This document shows, piece after piece, positions 43,731 to 52,932 of a stretch of DNA of 64,000 bases. The stretch lies in NCBI GenBank assembly GCA_965222695.1, contig OZ244967.1:5022001-5086000 (forward strand), in the 5' to 3' direction. This stretch comes from UBA7957 sp965222695 (GTDB lineage: Bacteria > Pseudomonadota > Gammaproteobacteria > Granulosicoccales > Granulosicoccaceae). Position 1 is the stretch's first letter, and every line of letters starts with the position of its first letter. A program made the position numbers and the translations under genes. The notes under the pieces were generated by a model. It was not told the DNA's origin. It made no database searches and worked only from the letters and a program-made list of their open reading frames with translations.

Positions 43731-43749
43731 CTATAAGGGCGTCCTATAG
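43731..43749. promoter_or_regulatory. Candidate LysR operator (T-N11-A dyad)
   Basis: CTATA-N9-TATAG, which contains a T-N11-A core (T 43734, A 43746), lies 20 bases before the LysR start and 78 before phnA. This is the usual place for a divergent LysR-type operator controlling both directions. Confidence 0.45.
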
Positions 43750-43826
43750 AATAATCGATATTAGCAATTTTACAAATGGTTTTGATTGGCGGAAAATCAC
43801 TGGACAAACAATGTCGGAGTTGAAAC

Positions 43827-45077
43827 ATGAGCATCCCGTCTTCAATTGAAGTCAACGGCCGCGTCTATCGGGCACCCGCGCACCCTGTGGTGGTCATCTG
43901 TCTTGACGGCTGTGAGCCGGACTATCTGGATGCGGCGATAACGGCGAGTAAAGTCCCGGCTTTGGAGCATATTCGACGTACAGGAACCGATCGTCTGGCC
44001 CATTGTGTCATACCCTCGTTTACCAATCCGAACAATATGTCAATCGCCACCGGCCGGCCTCCTACTGTCCATGGAATTTGTGGTAATTATCTTTACGATA
44101 CGGAAACCGGCCGGGAGGTCATGATGAATGACGTCAGGTATCTTCGGGCTCCGACCGTGTTCAATGCGTTTCAGCAGGCCGGTGCCAAAGTTGCTATTGT
44201 GACGGCCAAGGATAAACTGCGGGCCTTGCTCGGAGCGGGGTTGAATTTGGATGACGGCAGTGCATGCTGTTTTTCCGCGGAGAAATCTGCCACCTCGACC
44301 AGGATCGAACACGGACTTGAGAATGCGGCGCGCTGGCTGGCTATGGATCAACCCGACGTCTACTCGGCCGAGTTGTCGGAATTCGTCTTTGCTGCTGGCG
44401 TCAAACTGCTTGCCGAAAGGCGGCCGGACCTTATGTACCTGACAACCACGGATTATATACAGCACAAGCATGCACCGGGTACACCCGACGCGAATGCATT
44501 CTATGAAATGTTTGACCGCTATCTTGGGCAGCTTAATGAAATGGGTGCGGTAATCGTCATCACAGCTGATCACGGAATGAAACCGAAACACAAGCCTGAC
44601 GGCACACCCGACGTCATCTACGCCCAGGATCTGATGGATGAGTTGCTCGGCAAAGATGCCGCCCGTGTCATTTTACCCATTACCGATCCCTACGTCGTAC
44701 ATCACGGTGCTCTGGGCTCATTTGCAACCGCTTATTTACCGGCATCGATTGATAAGAATGAACTCATAGGGAAACTTCGCCGGATTGAAGGCATGATGTT
44801 GGTGGTGGACAAGAATGAGGCCGAGCAGCGTTTCGATCTGCCCGGCGATCGAATCGGCGATATCGTCATGATCTCCGGTGAAAACGTTGTTATAGGAACC
44901 TCGGCCGATCGGCATGATTTATCTGCTCTCAAGGAACCGCTTCGTTCTCACGGCGGACTGACCGAGCAGCAAATCCCCTTTATCATCAATCGAAAAATAG
45001 AAATTCCTGCCGAGCCTCAGCTTTTTAATTATGACGCATTTTACTATGCAACCTCAGCAGCAGCGGCGGTGGTTTGA
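43827..45077 (+). CDS. phnA: Phosphonoacetate hydrolase
   Basis: Hydrolyses phosphonoacetate to acetate and phosphate with two zinc ions; alkaline phosphatase superfamily. 416 residues. Metal and nucleophile regions: VVICLDGCEPDYLD (aspartate), SFTNPNNMSIATGRPP (threonine nucleophile), TTDYIQHKHAPG, ITADHGMKPKH and LRSHGGLTEQQIPF. GGAG lies seven bases before ATG 43827. Last step of the phosphonoacetaldehyde-phosphonoacetate route, giving the cell P and C. phnY begins two bases after its stop. Confidence 0.95.
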   Translation: MSIPSSIEVNGRVYRAPAHPVVVICLDGCEPDYLDAAITASKVPALEHIRRTGTDRLAHCVIPSFTNPNNMSIATGRPPTVHGICGNYLYDTETGREVMMNDVRYLRAPTVFNAFQQAGAKVAIVTAKDKLRALLGAGLNLDDGSACCFSAEKSATSTRIEHGLENAARWLAMDQPDVYSAELSEFVFAAGVKLLAERRPDLMYLTTTDYIQHKHAPGTPDANAFYEMFDRYLGQLNEMGAVIVITADHGMKPKHKPDGTPDVIYAQDLMDELLGKDAARVILPITDPYVVHHGALGSFATAYLPASIDKNELIGKLRRIEGMMLVVDKNEAEQRFDLPGDRIGDIVMISGENVVIGTSADRHDLSALKEPLRSHGGLTEQQIPFIINRKIEIPAEPQLFNYDAFYYATSAAAAVV

Positions 45078-45078
45078 T

Positions 45079-46548
45079 ATGAACAGTTCTATACTGGCGA
45101 CCAAAGATTTCAAAGTCCGGCACGAGGGTATGCGTATCGGCGGCGAGGAAGTTTTCACCGATGACGTACTTGAAGTGTTTTACCCTTATACCGAGGAGTG
45201 CATCGGCACCGTGCCGGCGGGAAAGGCCGAGCATGCGGCGCGGGCGTTCGATATTGCGGCGGCATACAAACCGACACTCAGCCGATACGAACGCCAGAAG
45301 ATATTATTGAAAACGGCCGAACTGATTCGCGAGCGGCGAGAGGAGTTGGCATATTGGCTGACTCTGGAACTCGGGATCTGCAGGCAACACGCACTCTATG
45401 AAGCCGGCAGGGCCTGCGATGTCTTCACTTTCGCCGGTCAAATGGCGATCATTGATGATGGTCAGATATTTTCCTGCGATCTGACGCCCAACGGTAAGCA
45501 GCGCAAAATCTATACAAAGCGGGATCCGGTGGGGGCCATCTCCGCAATCACACCGTTTAATCATCCGCTCAATATGGTTAGCCATAAAATCGCGCCAGCG
45601 GTCGCGACCAATAACTGTGTGGTCTGTAAACCGGCCGACCTGACACCTCTGACTGCGATTTCCCTGGCCGATATTCTTTACGATGCCGGATTACCGCCGC
45701 AAATGTTTCAGGTCGTCACCGGATATGTTCAGGATATAGGCGAGGAGATGATTGTTAATGATAATATCGATATCATCACCTTCACCGGCGGCGTCCCGGT
45801 GGGCAAAACGATCGCTGCAAAAGCCGGCTACAAACGTACGGCTTTGGAACTCGGAGGCAATGACCCCTTGATTGTACTCAACGATCTTAAAGCGGAAGAT
45901 CTGGACCGGGCCGCGGCAATCGCCGTGGCCGGCGCAACAGGTAATTCCGGTCAGCGTTGTACTGCCATCAAGCGTATCCTGGTTCAGGAATCCGTTGCCG
46001 ACGAGTTTGTTCCAAAAGTGCTTGAGAAAGCGAAGGCGATTAAATACGGCGACCCGATGGATCCGCAGACGCAGCTGGGTTGCGTTATTCATTCACAAGC
46101 TGCGGAACTGTTCGAGCAGCGGGTTTACGCGGCGGAAAACCAGGGCGCTGATATACTTTATCATCCAGGGCGCCGCGGCGCATTGCTGCCTCCGATTGTG
46201 ATTGACCATGTACCCTATGAGTGTGATCTGGTATTGGATGAAACTTTTGGTCCCGTGGTGCCGATTCTGCGCGTGCCGGACAATGATGCTGAAGTTATGC
46301 GAATTTCCAACGGAACGGATTTCGGACTCTCCTCCGGTGTCTGCACCAACGACCTTAACCGGGCCATGGCTTATATAGAAGGACTTGATGTAGGGACTTG
46401 CAATATCTGGGAGCAACCCGGTTACAGACTGGAAGTATCGCCGTTCGGGGGAATCAAGGATAGCGGCAACGCGGTTAAGGAAGGTGTTTTGGAGGCTATG
46501 AAATTTTTCACCGTGGTCAAAACCTACTCACTTCCCTGGCCCGGTTAA
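45079..46548 (+). CDS. phnY: Phosphonoacetaldehyde dehydrogenase
   Basis: Oxidises phosphonoacetaldehyde to phosphonoacetate with NAD+; aldehyde dehydrogenase superfamily. 489 residues from ATG 45079 immediately after phnA. Key motifs: AISAITPFNHPLNMVSHKIA, TFTGGVPVGKTIAAKAG, ALELGGNDPLIVL (general-base glutamate), GNSGQRCTAIKR (nucleophilic cysteine) and ETFGPVVPILRV. The pairing with phnA and with no phnX present defines the phosphonoacetate branch rather than direct phosphonatase cleavage. Confidence 0.93.
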   Translation: MNSSILATKDFKVRHEGMRIGGEEVFTDDVLEVFYPYTEECIGTVPAGKAEHAARAFDIAAAYKPTLSRYERQKILLKTAELIRERREELAYWLTLELGICRQHALYEAGRACDVFTFAGQMAIIDDGQIFSCDLTPNGKQRKIYTKRDPVGAISAITPFNHPLNMVSHKIAPAVATNNCVVCKPADLTPLTAISLADILYDAGLPPQMFQVVTGYVQDIGEEMIVNDNIDIITFTGGVPVGKTIAAKAGYKRTALELGGNDPLIVLNDLKAEDLDRAAAIAVAGATGNSGQRCTAIKRILVQESVADEFVPKVLEKAKAIKYGDPMDPQTQLGCVIHSQAAELFEQRVYAAENQGADILYHPGRRGALLPPIVIDHVPYECDLVLDETFGPVVPILRVPDNDAEVMRISNGTDFGLSSGVCTNDLNRAMAYIEGLDVGTCNIWEQPGYRLEVSPFGGIKDSGNAVKEGVLEAMKFFTVVKTYSLPWPG

Positions 46549-46600
46549 GCAGGCTCGGGACAGGATTGTATCCGATTTGACAACTATGGGAGGCTAGTTC

Positions 46601-47980
46601 ATGGCTTTGACCTTAACGCATACGGAAGGCGAATCCAATACATCGGAAGCGCGAACCGAATGGCGCCGTAAAACATCATCTCCGAAATCTACTCCTATGC
46701 TGAATCGTGATGCCGAGGTATTTCTGCATCAAAGTCTGTCCAGCCCCTGTGTGTCGACCATTGCCAAAGCCGAGGGTTGCTGGATTGAGGATCTGGACGG
46801 GCGCCGTTACCTGGATTTTCATGGAAATTCGGTTCACCACATAGGCTATGGCCATCCACGACTTGTAAAAGCAATCAAATCGCAACTGGATGAGCTTTCA
46901 TTTGCGCCACGTCGCTTTACCTGTGCGCCTGCCGTGGAGCTTGCGGAAAAGCTGGCCGCCATTGCACCCGCGGGGCTGGGCAAGGTTCTCTTTACCACGG
47001 GCGGGTCGGATGCAAACGAGGTCGCTTTGAAGATCGCCCGGGCAGCCACGGGACGATTTAAAACTTTATCCTTTTGGGATGCCTTCCACGGCGCCGGATT
47101 CGGTGCGGCCAGTGTCAGCGGAGAGGCGACATTTCGTTCCCATATTGCAGGTCCGTTACTGCCCGGTACCGAGCACGTTGCGCCCTTCGCCTGTTACCGC
47201 TGTCCCTACCATCACAGCGGGCCGGACACTTGCGGCCTTGCCTGCGCAAAAATGGTTGAGTACGTACTGGAACGCGAGGGGGATGTGGCTGCAGTTATCG
47301 CCGAACCGATGCGCGCCGTACCTTATGTTCCGCCGCCAGGTTTCTGGAAATCGGTAAGAGAGGCGTGCAACAAACATGGCGCTTTACTGATTATGGATGA
47401 AATCCCGACCGGTCTCGGAAAAACAGGCCGTATGTTTGCATTCGAACATGATGAAATAGTACCCGATATACTTACCCTGGGTAAGTCGCTGGGAGGCGGC
47501 ATTCTTCCGATCGCGGCCTGTATCGCCAACCGTGATCTTGATGTATGCGGCGAATTTGCCATAGGACATTACACCCACGAGAAAAATCCTGTTACAGGCC
47601 GTGCGGCGCTGACCACCATACAGATCGTCGAAGAGGAAGGTCTGGTCGAGCGAGCCGGACGGCTGGGCATGTATGCCATGGATCGTTTACGGGAAACACT
47701 GGTTTCATCAGGAATCGTTGGCGATATTCGCGGACGCGGCCTGTTGTTCGGTGTTGAAATCGTAAAGGATAAAGAAAAGAAAACCGCAGGCAACAAACTC
47801 GCGGAAATCATCTATTACAAATGTTTGGGCGCCGGGCTTAGTTTCAAAATTTCTCAGGGTTGTGTGTTAACGCTTTCTCCTCCCATGACGATTCCGGAAA
47901 GTGAGCTGGATACCGCCTTGTCCGTCGTCGAAAAGGCGATTATGGAAACGGAACGGGAGATGGGACAGGATCGGAAATGA
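46601..47980 (+). CDS. pbfA: Class III PLP enzyme, probable (R)-1-hydroxy-2-aminoethylphosphonate ammonia-lyase
   Basis: 459 residues, aminotransferase class III fold: GCWIEDLDGRRYLDFHGN, TTGGSDANEVALKIAR (cofactor phosphate site), IAEPMRA, LIMDEIPTGLGKTGRMF and the PLP lysine in TLGKSLGGG. A cysteine-rich stretch (FACYRCPYHHSGPDTCGLAC) is distinctive. In phn clusters this type includes PbfA, a lyase that turns hydroxylated AEP into phosphonoacetaldehyde and ammonia. A role as a true transaminase replacing PhnW is possible and cannot be excluded by eye. GGGAGG precedes the start. Confidence 0.65.
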   Translation: MALTLTHTEGESNTSEARTEWRRKTSSPKSTPMLNRDAEVFLHQSLSSPCVSTIAKAEGCWIEDLDGRRYLDFHGNSVHHIGYGHPRLVKAIKSQLDELSFAPRRFTCAPAVELAEKLAAIAPAGLGKVLFTTGGSDANEVALKIARAATGRFKTLSFWDAFHGAGFGAASVSGEATFRSHIAGPLLPGTEHVAPFACYRCPYHHSGPDTCGLACAKMVEYVLEREGDVAAVIAEPMRAVPYVPPPGFWKSVREACNKHGALLIMDEIPTGLGKTGRMFAFEHDEIVPDILTLGKSLGGGILPIAACIANRDLDVCGEFAIGHYTHEKNPVTGRAALTTIQIVEEEGLVERAGRLGMYAMDRLRETLVSSGIVGDIRGRGLLFGVEIVKDKEKKTAGNKLAEIIYYKCLGAGLSFKISQGCVLTLSPPMTIPESELDTALSVVEKAIMETEREMGQDRK

Positions 47981-48990
47981 AAATCGTCAGAACCGATTCT
48001 GAACTGCAGACCCCGATGGTGGATAAGACCCTGAGGGATGCAGGTCATGAACTGACCCTTCTGCCTCATAATGTATCTGAGGCTGATCTGATTCTTGCCA
48101 CGCAAGAGGCCGATCTGGTTCTGATGTGTTACACACCGATTAGCCGTCGCGTTATTGATGCTTCTCCGCACCTCAAGGGAATAGTGAAGTATGGCGTAGG
48201 TATAGATGCCATTGATATACCGGCTGCCAAAGACAAGGGTGTCTTGGTGGTCAATATACCCGAATACGCGGAAGAGACCGTGGCCGAAGGCGCATTTGCG
48301 CTTATGCTGGCACTTGCGAAGAGAATTCCGGTAATCGAGCGGCAAATGAAAAGCGAAGGGTGGGCATGGCCCGAGCCGCAATGGCTTGGCTCCGATATCG
48401 GCGGCAAGACGATCGGTATAGTTGGATTGGGTAAGATCGGTCGAAGCATGGCCCGGATGGCAGGCACCGGATTTGGGGCCAGAGTAATCGCTTATGATCC
48501 CTATATCTCCGGTCAGCATATGGCCGCCATAGGTATAGAAAAGCAGGACGATTTGGCAATAATGCTGCCGCAGTGTGATTTTGTCTCGATTCACTGCGTA
48601 CTGACCCCTAAGACACATCATCTTATTGGAGAATCTGAATTACGTGCGATGAGGCCGGGCTCAATATTGATTAATGTTTCACGCGGTTCTATCGTCGATG
48701 AACGCGCCTTGGTGAAGGCCCTGAATCAAGGCTGGATAGCCGGCGCCGGGCTTGATGTATATGGGCAGGAGCCGCTCACGCTGCAGGCACATCCCATGTC
48801 CGGCCTGTTCAGTCATCCGAATGTGATTCTCTTTCCACACCTGACATTCTACACACATGAGGCAATGCTCCGGCTTGAGGAAGAAACGCTGGAGCGATGT
48901 TTTGAGATTCTTCAAAATCGACCGGTGATGATCAAATCGTCAGATGTTCGGCTCGCTGATCAAGGCGGTTTGGCGCACTATCCATATTGA
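47977..48990 (+). CDS. D-2-hydroxyacid dehydrogenase family protein in phosphonate operon
   Basis: 337 residues. NAD-binding core with GKTIGIVGLGKIGRSMARMA, catalytic motifs INVSRGSIVDERALVKAL (arginine region), a glutamate in QEPL and a histidine in FPHLTFYT; LKGIVKYGVGIDAIDIPAA lies in the substrate domain. It is like 3-phosphoglycerate dehydrogenases but lacks a regulatory ACT domain. The start overlaps the stop of the PLP enzyme (ATGA), so it belongs to the operon. A phosphonate hydroxyacid or its oxo form is a plausible substrate, but this is inference. Confidence 0.82.
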   Translation: MKIVRTDSELQTPMVDKTLRDAGHELTLLPHNVSEADLILATQEADLVLMCYTPISRRVIDASPHLKGIVKYGVGIDAIDIPAAKDKGVLVVNIPEYAEETVAEGAFALMLALAKRIPVIERQMKSEGWAWPEPQWLGSDIGGKTIGIVGLGKIGRSMARMAGTGFGARVIAYDPYISGQHMAAIGIEKQDDLAIMLPQCDFVSIHCVLTPKTHHLIGESELRAMRPGSILINVSRGSIVDERALVKALNQGWIAGAGLDVYGQEPLTLQAHPMSGLFSHPNVILFPHLTFYTHEAMLRLEEETLERCFEILQNRPVMIKSSDVRLADQGGLAHYPY

Positions 48991-49002
48991 TCCAGCGCTT
49001 TT

Positions 49003-49021
49003 CGAATCGTGTCCGGATTCG
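49003..49021. terminator. Possible shared hairpin between convergent genes
   Basis: CGAATC-N7-GATTCG lies in the 56-base gap between the convergent dehydrogenase and AraC-type genes. It lacks a T-run, so only a weak case for a bidirectional terminator. Confidence 0.3.
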
Positions 49022-49046
49022 CCTCTGCCATATCGCCCGGTTCGAT

Positions 49047-49925
49047 TCAGGAAACCACCGCCTGCACATCCCGAGGTGTATCACCGAAAAACCGTTTAAA
49101 GTCTCTGCTGAACTGCGACGGGCTGCTGTATCCCACATGGTAGCAGGCTTCGCTTGCCTGTTTTCCGCTCATCAGCAGAGTGCGGGCCCGATGCAGGCGA
49201 AGGCTTTTGACGAACTGCATCGGGGACATGGATGTGATTACTTTAAAGTGTTCGTGCAGCGAGGATGGGCTCATTCCGGCAAAGCCGGCAATGGTTTCTA
49301 TGTCCAGGTGAGTGCGGAAGTTCTCTTCGATGAATTGCACCACGGGTGCAATTCGGTTGGCCCCGGAATGGTTGGCAACGCAGTTCCGCAGCACATGTCC
49401 CTGCGGACCTTTCAATACTTCGTAATAGATTTGCCGCTTTAAAGAGGAGCCCAGGATCTCCGCGTCCATGGGTTCTCCTATGCACTCCACCAGGTGAATC
49501 AAATTGTGTTCAAGCCGTTCGGTAAGCCCGCTGGCACAAACGATATCAGAGGATTCCCTGACATCGCCGGCTATATCGTTTTGATCCATTTCCAGCATTA
49601 ACTGGCTGATAAGGTAGCGATCCACTTCGACGCTCAAACCGAGGTAGGGCTTATCTGCCGAGGCATCGATGACTTCGGCTTCGGCAGGCAGGGTCAGCGA
49701 GTTGATCAGATAGTTCTGCGGATCATAGTTGCGGGAATGATCACCGAAATACAGTTTTTTCCGTCCCTGGGCCACGACGCAAATGGCAGGTTGATAGATG
49801 ACCGGTGTTCTGGGCACATTTTGCTGCGAGCGGTATAGGATCAGGCCAGCCACCGGTGTGGGATTACGTCCTTCGTTCGGGCTGTACCGGTCTATCGTCT
49901 TTGCCAATAGTGAAATATACGTCAT
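49047..49925 (-). CDS. AraC family transcriptional regulator
   Basis: 292 residues. N-terminal AraC_N-type ligand domain (TPVAGLILYRSQQNVPRTPV, ICVVAQGRKKLYFGD) and C-terminal double helix-turn-helix (DIETIAGFAGMSPSSLHEHF, MQFVKSLRLHRARTLL, ACYHVGYSSPSQFSRDFKRF). Such regulators commonly sit beside and control aldehyde or alcohol oxidoreductases. It is divergent from the molybdenum hydroxylase operon and likely controls it. Confidence 0.9.
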   Translation of the reverse strand: MTYISLLAKTIDRYSPNEGRNPTPVAGLILYRSQQNVPRTPVIYQPAICVVAQGRKKLYFGDHSRNYDPQNYLINSLTLPAEAEVIDASADKPYLGLSVEVDRYLISQLMLEMDQNDIAGDVRESSDIVCASGLTERLEHNLIHLVECIGEPMDAEILGSSLKRQIYYEVLKGPQGHVLRNCVANHSGANRIAPVVQFIEENFRTHLDIETIAGFAGMSPSSLHEHFKVITSMSPMQFVKSLRLHRARTLLMSGKQASEACYHVGYSSPSQFSRDFKRFFGDTPRDVQAVVS

Positions 49926-49977
49926 CTATCCCTCCTTACCATAATATTGTCAGCCTGCTGTTCTGCTTACATCATAA

Positions 49978-50001
49978 GCCATAAGGATCGAAGATTATGG
50001 C
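49978..50001. promoter_or_regulatory. Dyad in the araC-type / oxidoreductase divergent region
   Basis: GCCATA-N12-TATGGC in the 273-base divergent intergenic region, about 50 bases upstream of the AraC-type gene. It could be a binding site for that regulator, although AraC proteins usually prefer direct repeats. Nothing else was recognised in the gap apart from GAGG before the ATG at 50199. Confidence 0.3.
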
Positions 50002-50198
50002 ATCAATATGACACGGACCACTACACTCTCTCCAAATTTCGGAGGAATAGGCAAGTAGTGCGGATGATCTGGCTATCCCTGTTCGGTTAGACGCAGTATA
50101 TTTTCCGAATAATCCCTATTGCAAAAAAAATGGCGATAAGTGATCGAATAAGCACACACGCCACCCTTCAGCATCATAGCTAAAGCGAGGATTCCATC

Positions 50199-50657
50199 AT
50201 GCCGGTAAAACTTAAGGTAAACGGTGTCGAGCATGAGATTGACGCCGAATCCGATACACCACTGCTCTGGGCGATCAGAGATCATATCGAACTCACCGGA
50301 ACCAAATTCGGTTGCGGAATGGCTTTATGCGGTTCGTGCACCGTACACATTGACGGAAATCCGGTCCGTTCTTGCGTAACACCGGTTTCTCAGGCGACGG
50401 GAAAACGGATTACCACCATCGAAGGCGCTGATTCGCCTGCTGCCAGGGCGGTTCAAGCGGCCTGGACTGAACTTGAAGTTCCACAGTGCGGCTATTGCCA
50501 GTCCGGGCAGATTATGTCCGCGACAGCGCTTCTGGAACAGAATTCGAGTCCCAGCGACGAAGAAATCGACGCCGCCATGAGCGGCAATATCTGCCGCTGT
50601 GCAACGTATTACCGGATCCGCAAGGCAATAAAGCTTGCGGCCGAGCAATTGGCGTGA
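50199..50657 (+). CDS. 2Fe-2S subunit of isoquinoline 1-oxidoreductase-like molybdenum hydroxylase
   Basis: 152 residues holding two [2Fe-2S] clusters: plant-type ferredoxin site GCGMALCGSCTVHIDG with C50-range cysteines and a second, all-helical site with CGYCQSGQIM and GNICRCATYYRI. Small subunit of an IorAB/aldehyde dehydrogenase-like enzyme that passes electrons from the Mo centre. It has no signal peptide; export would be by partnership with the Tat-signalled large subunit. Confidence 0.92.
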   Translation: MPVKLKVNGVEHEIDAESDTPLLWAIRDHIELTGTKFGCGMALCGSCTVHIDGNPVRSCVTPVSQATGKRITTIEGADSPAARAVQAAWTELEVPQCGYCQSGQIMSATALLEQNSSPSDEEIDAAMSGNICRCATYYRIRKAIKLAAEQLA

Positions 50658-50667
50658 GGGCAAAGCA

Positions 50668-52872
50668 ATGAAAAATCTGATTCAACGTAATGAAAACGCC
50701 TTGTTGCCCGCCAGTCGCCGGGAGTTTCTGAAGCTGGTGTCCGCAACCGGCGTAGGACTGACTTTAGGCATGCATTTGCCCAGGGTTCTGGCGGCGGGAG
50801 ATGAAGAATCCGCGCTAAGCCCTGCGGAGAACGACGAATTTCAGCCCAACGCATTTATCCGCATACAAAAGGATGACCAAGTGGTCGTTATCATCAAGCA
50901 TCTTGAAATGGGGCAGGGCACTTATACCGGCCTGGCAACCCTGGTTGCCGAAGAGCTGGACGCTGATTGGATGCAGGTTCACAGCGAGGGTGCACCGGCG
51001 GATGCGTCTCGGTACAACAATTTGCTTTGGGGCGAGGCACAAGGTACCGGCGGCAGTTCTTCTATTGCCAATTCCTTTCTGCAGATGCGGAAGGCGGGCG
51101 CCGCGGCCAAATCCATGTTAATCGCCGCAGCCGCGGAAAAGTGGCAGGTTCCGGCCGCTGACATTGAGGTCAGCAAAGGTGTCGTCAGTCATCAGGCCTC
51201 CGAACGTCAGGCAGGCTTTGGTGAGCTGGCGGCTTTGGCGGCGAAACAAGCAGTGCCGGATATGGAATCGATTACATTAAAAGACCCTAAGGATTTTATC
51301 TATATCGGAAAAAACAAGCTTGCACGCAAAGATCGCGGTAAAACCGACGGTACCGCGCAGTTTACACAAGATGTCAAACTTGACGGTATGCTGACCGCCG
51401 TAGTTGCGCATGCGCCCCGATTCGGTGGCGCCGTACGAGGTTTTAAGGCGGAAAAAGCGCTGGCATCCAAAGGTGTGGTGGACGTGGTAAATATACCCAC
51501 CGGCATTGCCGTGCTGGCCACCGATTTCTGGAGTGCTAAAAAAGGTCGGGATTTACTGGAAATAGACTGGGACGAAAGCCAGGCGTTTACAAAAAGCACA
51601 GCGCAACAAATGGCGCAATACAAGGCATTGGCAAAAGAGGACGGTTTGATCGCGCGCAATGACGGCGATACCGCGGGTGTCTTGGGTCAGGGGGCCGAAG
51701 CAGTGGAAGCCGAGTTCGAATTTCCCTATCTCGCGCATGCCGCTATGGAGCCGATGAACTGTGTTGCTCTGGTCAAGAACCAAGCTTGCGAAATCTGGAA
51801 CGGCGAGCAAATGCATACCGGCGATCAATACGCGATCGCCGGCCTGCTGGGTATCAAGCCCGAAAATGTCACCATCAATATGATGTACGCCGGGGGCAGC
51901 TTCGGGCGGCGGGCTAATCCGCACTCCGATTATGTGGTCGAAGCGGTAAATATTGCGAAAGCCAAACCCGGAACCCCGGTAAAACTGGTCTGGACCCGGG
52001 AAGACGATACACGCGCAGGCTATTACCGACCGATGTATTATCATAAAATCAAAGGCGCGGTAGACAAAGACGGTAAAGCGGTTGCCTGGGAACAGACCAT
52101 CGTCGGTCAGTCCATTGCCAAAGGAACGCCATTCGAATCCTTCATGATCCATGATGGAATAGACCATACCTCGGTTGAAGGCGCTGCAACCATGCCGTAT
52201 AAGATTCCGAACCTGAGGGTCGATCTGCACACTGTCGATGAGCCGGTGCCGGTATTGTGGTGGCGATCCGTCGGTCATACACATACGGCTTTCACTACCG
52301 AAACTTTTATCGATCGACTCGCGGAAGCGGCCGGAAAAGATCCGGTGGAATTTCGTCTGCAGCTACTTGACGATCATCCCAGGCACCGAGGTGTATTACA
52401 ACTGGTCGCCGAAAAATCGGACTGGGGCAGTGAGCTGCCCGAAGGGTGGGGCAGAGGGGTTGCAGTTCATGAATCCTTCAACAGTTTTGCCGCCGAGGTT
52501 GCGGAAGTATCGGTACAGGAAGGGGGCAAGTTTAAAGTCGAGCGTATCGTCTGTGCCATAGACTGCGGGGTTGCGGTTAATCCCGATATCGTACGCGCCC
52601 AAATGGAGAGCGGAATAGGCTTCGGGCTCTCCCCCGTGCTGCTCAGTGCGATTACATTTGACCAGGGCCGGGTTGTTCAATCCAACTTTCACGATTATCA
52701 GGTACTGCGCCTGGATCAAATGCCCGAAATCGAAGTGCATATTGTCCCCTCGGCGGAACCCCCTACCGGGGTCGGAGAGCCTGGAGTGCCTCCGGTAGCG
52801 CCGGCTGTGGCGAATGCGCTGTCCGCGGTGACGGGGCAAAGATTCAGCAAATTGCCCTTGCAGCTGAGCTGA
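50668..52872 (+). CDS. Molybdopterin-binding subunit of isoquinoline 1-oxidoreductase-like enzyme
   Basis: 734 residues from ATG 50668 after GAGGG. N-terminal Tat signal (SRREFLKLVSATGVGLTLG), then the xanthine oxidase-type Mo-cofactor domains: HLEMGQGTYTGLATLVAEEL, YAGGSFGRRANPHSDYVVEA, VLWWRSVGHTHTAF, and near the C-terminus GVGEPGVPPVAPAVANAL with the active-site glutamate. Expected to hydroxylate an N-heterocycle or oxidise an aldehyde in the periplasm. The electron acceptor is not encoded nearby. The substrate is unknown. Confidence 0.9.
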   Translation: MKNLIQRNENALLPASRREFLKLVSATGVGLTLGMHLPRVLAAGDEESALSPAENDEFQPNAFIRIQKDDQVVVIIKHLEMGQGTYTGLATLVAEELDADWMQVHSEGAPADASRYNNLLWGEAQGTGGSSSIANSFLQMRKAGAAAKSMLIAAAAEKWQVPAADIEVSKGVVSHQASERQAGFGELAALAAKQAVPDMESITLKDPKDFIYIGKNKLARKDRGKTDGTAQFTQDVKLDGMLTAVVAHAPRFGGAVRGFKAEKALASKGVVDVVNIPTGIAVLATDFWSAKKGRDLLEIDWDESQAFTKSTAQQMAQYKALAKEDGLIARNDGDTAGVLGQGAEAVEAEFEFPYLAHAAMEPMNCVALVKNQACEIWNGEQMHTGDQYAIAGLLGIKPENVTINMMYAGGSFGRRANPHSDYVVEAVNIAKAKPGTPVKLVWTREDDTRAGYYRPMYYHKIKGAVDKDGKAVAWEQTIVGQSIAKGTPFESFMIHDGIDHTSVEGAATMPYKIPNLRVDLHTVDEPVPVLWWRSVGHTHTAFTTETFIDRLAEAAGKDPVEFRLQLLDDHPRHRGVLQLVAEKSDWGSELPEGWGRGVAVHESFNSFAAEVAEVSVQEGGKFKVERIVCAIDCGVAVNPDIVRAQMESGIGFGLSPVLLSAITFDQGRVVQSNFHDYQVLRLDQMPEIEVHIVPSAEPPTGVGEPGVPPVAPAVANALSAVTGQRFSKLPLQLS

Positions 52873-52932
52873 TAAACCAAGGGCGTGAACATAAGCGCCC
52901 CCTGAAATAAACAGCTTATCCGGGGATTTGTT

